A stretch of 7,746 nt of DNA. It comes from Bordetella parapertussis (lineage in GTDB: Bacteria > Pseudomonadota > Gammaproteobacteria > Burkholderiales > CAIKXV01). The notes beneath the pieces are model-generated. The model had not been told where the DNA came from and did not search any database. It worked only from the letters and a program-made list of their open reading frames with translations. Shown here piece after piece: positions 6,432 through 7,746 of the stretch; the first letter of the stretch is position 1; each line of letters opens with the position of its first letter. Made by a program: the position numbers and the translations under genes. Where the stretch lies: NCBI GenBank assembly GCA_945877995.1, contig CAMDXD010000181.1, positions 1 through 7,746 of the forward strand, written 5' to 3'.

Positions 6432-7100
6432 ATGACAAGGAATCTTGCGATCGCAGCGCTGATGGCAGGCGCAGCGCTGGCAGCAGTCTTTCCGGCTGGT
6501 GCCGCCAGGGCGGCAGCAGCAGCGGCCGAGGCACCGGCCGCACCCAGGGGTGATCCGGCGAAAGGCCAGACGATCGCCTCCGGCGTCTGCGCGGGTTGCC
6601 ACGGCGCCGACGGCAACAGTGGCGTACCCGCCAACCCGACTCTGGCCGGGCAGCACGCCGGCTACACTGCCAAGCAGCTGGCGAATTTCAAGTCCGGCGA
6701 GCGCAAGAACGCGATCATGCAGGGCATGGTCGCTGCGCTTTCGCCGCAGGACATGCTCGACCTGGGTGCCTACTATGCGCGCCAGCAGGCCAGGCCGCGC
6801 CCCGCGAACGACAAGGAACTGGCGCTGGCCGGGCAGAAGCTGTATCGCGCCGGCAACGCCGCCGTCGGGCTGCCGGCCTGTGCCGGATGCCACTCGCCCA
6901 ACGCTGCAGGCATCCCGGCGCAGTATCCGCGCCTGGCCGGCCAGCATGTCGAATACACGGTGGCGCAGTTGCGCGCCTTCCGTGCCGGCGAGCGTGGCAA
7001 CGACATGAACAAGGTCATGCGCACGATCGCCAGTCGGCTGTCCGACCTCGAGATGCAGGCGCTGGCCGAGTACACGTCCGGCCTGACCGGCGTGCGCTGA
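6432..7100 (+). CDS. Diheme cytochrome c4, periplasmic electron carrier
   Basis: 222 residues. A Sec signal peptide (MTRN, then a hydrophobic stretch from residue 5 to about 20) ends at an AxA-type site, probably after Ala27. Two homologous class I cytochrome c domains follow, each with a CAGCH heme-attachment motif: C53-C56-H57 and C150-C153-H154. Both share the blocks P.LAGQH..YT..QL..F..GER and a downstream L(S)..(D/E)M. Met96 and Met196 fall at equivalent positions in the two halves and are the likely sixth heme ligands. Cytochrome c4 carries electrons in the periplasm, commonly to cbb3 or other terminal oxidases, and is often membrane-attached. Maturation by the Ccm or Ccs system is expected, but those genes are not in the window. 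In some betaproteobacteria I recall resB/ccsA-type genes next to this cytochrome; here an intrinsic terminator and hemL follow instead. Divergent from engB. Confidence 0.95.
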   Translation: MTRNLAIAALMAGAALAAVFPAGAARAAAAAAEAPAAPRGDPAKGQTIASGVCAGCHGADGNSGVPANPTLAGQHAGYTAKQLANFKSGERKNAIMQGMVAALSPQDMLDLGAYYARQQARPRPANDKELALAGQKLYRAGNAAVGLPACAGCHSPNAAGIPAQYPRLAGQHVEYTVAQLRAFRAGERGNDMNKVMRTIASRLSDLEMQALAEYTSGLTGVR

Positions 7101-7124
7101 CCGTCCCCGAGGCGTCTGCCTGCA

Positions 7125-7155
7125 ACGGGCCTCCTGCGGGAGGCCCGTCTGTTTT
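7125..7155 (+). terminator. Intrinsic terminator of cytochrome c4
   Basis: Perfect 10-bp stem ACGGGCCTCC (7125-7134) and GGAGGCCCGT (7139-7148) with tetraloop TGCG, followed by CTGTTTT (7149-7155). It begins 25 bases after the c4 stop codon. The T-run lies on the plus-strand side only, so it acts mainly on rightward transcripts. hemL converges on it from the other side and has no terminator of its own that I can see. Confidence 0.9.
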
Positions 7156-7164
7156 CTGCCGGTG

Positions 7165-7746
7165 TCAGCCCTTCGCCATCGCCGCGAGCGCTTCGCGCGC
7201 GGCGGCACCCGTGGCAGCGATATCTTCCGCGCTGTGGGTGATCGACACGAAGCCTGCTTCGTAGGCCGAAGGGGCGAGGTAGACCCCGTGCCCCAGCATC
7301 CGGTGGAAGAAGGTGTTGAAGCGCGCGGTGTCGCACTGCATCACCTCGGCGAAATTCGTCGGCGGCTCGCTGCGGAAGTAGAGGCCGAACATGCCGCCCA
7401 CCGACTGTGCCGACAGTGGGATCCCGCTTCCCTGTGCGGCGCCGACGAACGCGTCGCAGACCGCCCGGGTGGTCGCCGCCAGGCGGTCGTGGAAGCCCGG
7501 CTTCAGCACCTGTTCGAGCGTGGCGAGACCGGCGGCCACTGCGACCGGGTTTCCGGACAGCGTGCCCGCCTGGTAGACCGGTCCGGTCGGTGCGACGAAG
7601 GCCATCACGTCGCGCCGGCCCCCGAACGCCCCCAGTGGCATGCCGCCACCGATCACTTTCCCGAACGTACTGAGGTCGGGCGTGATCCCGTAGAGGCCCT
7701 GCGCGCTGCCCGGGGCCACGCGGAAGCCGGTCATCACCTCGTCGAA
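7165..7746 (-). CDS. hemL: Glutamate-1-semialdehyde 2,1-aminomutase (3' part, runs off the right edge)
   Basis: Partial: the C-terminal 193 residues of a protein that is usually about 425 long; the N-terminal half lies beyond the right edge. It is a PLP-dependent class III aminotransferase-fold enzyme that isomerises glutamate-1-semialdehyde to 5-aminolevulinate, the last step of the C5 route and the direct source of the HemB substrate. The visible part starts FDEVMTGFRV, which includes the PLP-contacting aspartate. It continues through STFGKVIGGGMPLGAFGGR, where the lysine of GKVIGGG is the PLP Schiff-base lysine, then PVYQAGTLSGNPVAVAAGLATLE and the C-terminal LAPSAYEAGFVS block. All are diagnostic of GSAM rather than a generic transaminase. 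It converges with cytochrome c4 across 64 bp that contain the c4 terminator. No frameshift or damage is seen. Confidence 0.96.
   Translation of the reverse strand, partial: FDEVMTGFRVAPGSAQGLYGITPDLSTFGKVIGGGMPLGAFGGRRDVMAFVAPTGPVYQAGTLSGNPVAVAAGLATLEQVLKPGFHDRLAATTRAVCDAFVGAAQGSGIPLSAQSVGGMFGLYFRSEPPTNFAEVMQCDTARFNTFFHRMLGHGVYLAPSAYEAGFVSITHSAEDIAATGAAAREALAAMAKG

Noticed and set aside
6453..6479. Two copies of the self-complementary octamer CAGCGCTG in the cytochrome c4 signal-peptide codons
   Set aside because: Explained by repeated Ala-Leu codons in a hydrophobic signal sequence; no further copies or regular spacing seen.
6426..7208. 260-codon minus-strand frame opposite cytochrome c4
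   Set aside because: Antisense to a gene with a signal peptide, two CxxCH motifs and its own terminator.

Overview
The window is a GC-rich, gene-dense piece of chromosome from a Gram-negative proteobacterium. A betaproteobacterium, or a gammaproteobacterium with similar gene order, fits best. The evidence is the divergent pilM / mrcA (PBP1a) pair, the divergent engB / cytochrome c4 pair, and heme synthesis by the C5 route (hemL, hemB). This lineage call comes from family knowledge and gene order, not from a database search. There are no mobile elements, CRISPR arrays, tRNAs or rRNAs, and the coding texture is uniform, so this looks like core genome rather than an accessory island.

Left part (1-4424). 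The 5' half of pilM, the cytoplasmic actin-like protein of the type IV pilus, runs leftward off the edge. A 155-bp divergent promoter region separates it from mrcA, a bifunctional class A penicillin-binding protein with all catalytic motifs intact. A conserved protein of unknown function (2985-3623) follows mrcA after 13 bp. A YcgR-type cyclic-di-GMP receptor (YcgR plus PilZ domains) follows after a further 33 bp. The three rightward genes look like one transcription unit, placing a cell-wall synthase and a c-di-GMP effector beside the type IV pilus operon.

Middle part (4425-6431). hemB (porphobilinogen synthase, aspartate-rich metal-site type) and engB (ribosome-assembly GTPase) lie on the minus strand in the order engB then hemB. 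ycgR and hemB converge with only 5 bp between their stop codons. engB and cytochrome c4 diverge from a 116-bp intergenic region.

Right part (6432-7746). A secreted diheme cytochrome c4 ends at a textbook intrinsic terminator. The 3' part of hemL (glutamate-1-semialdehyde aminomutase) converges on it from the right edge. hemL and hemB make successive heme precursors, and cytochrome c4 is a heme-consuming end product.

No wholly new system is visible. The points most worth a second look are: (i) the unknown protein, which resembles a nucleotidyltransferase fold with histidines where the catalytic aspartates would be; (ii) a perfect 13-bp inverted repeat inside the first codons of that gene; and (iii) a consensus TATAAT placed so close to the mrcA start codon that its mRNA may be leaderless.
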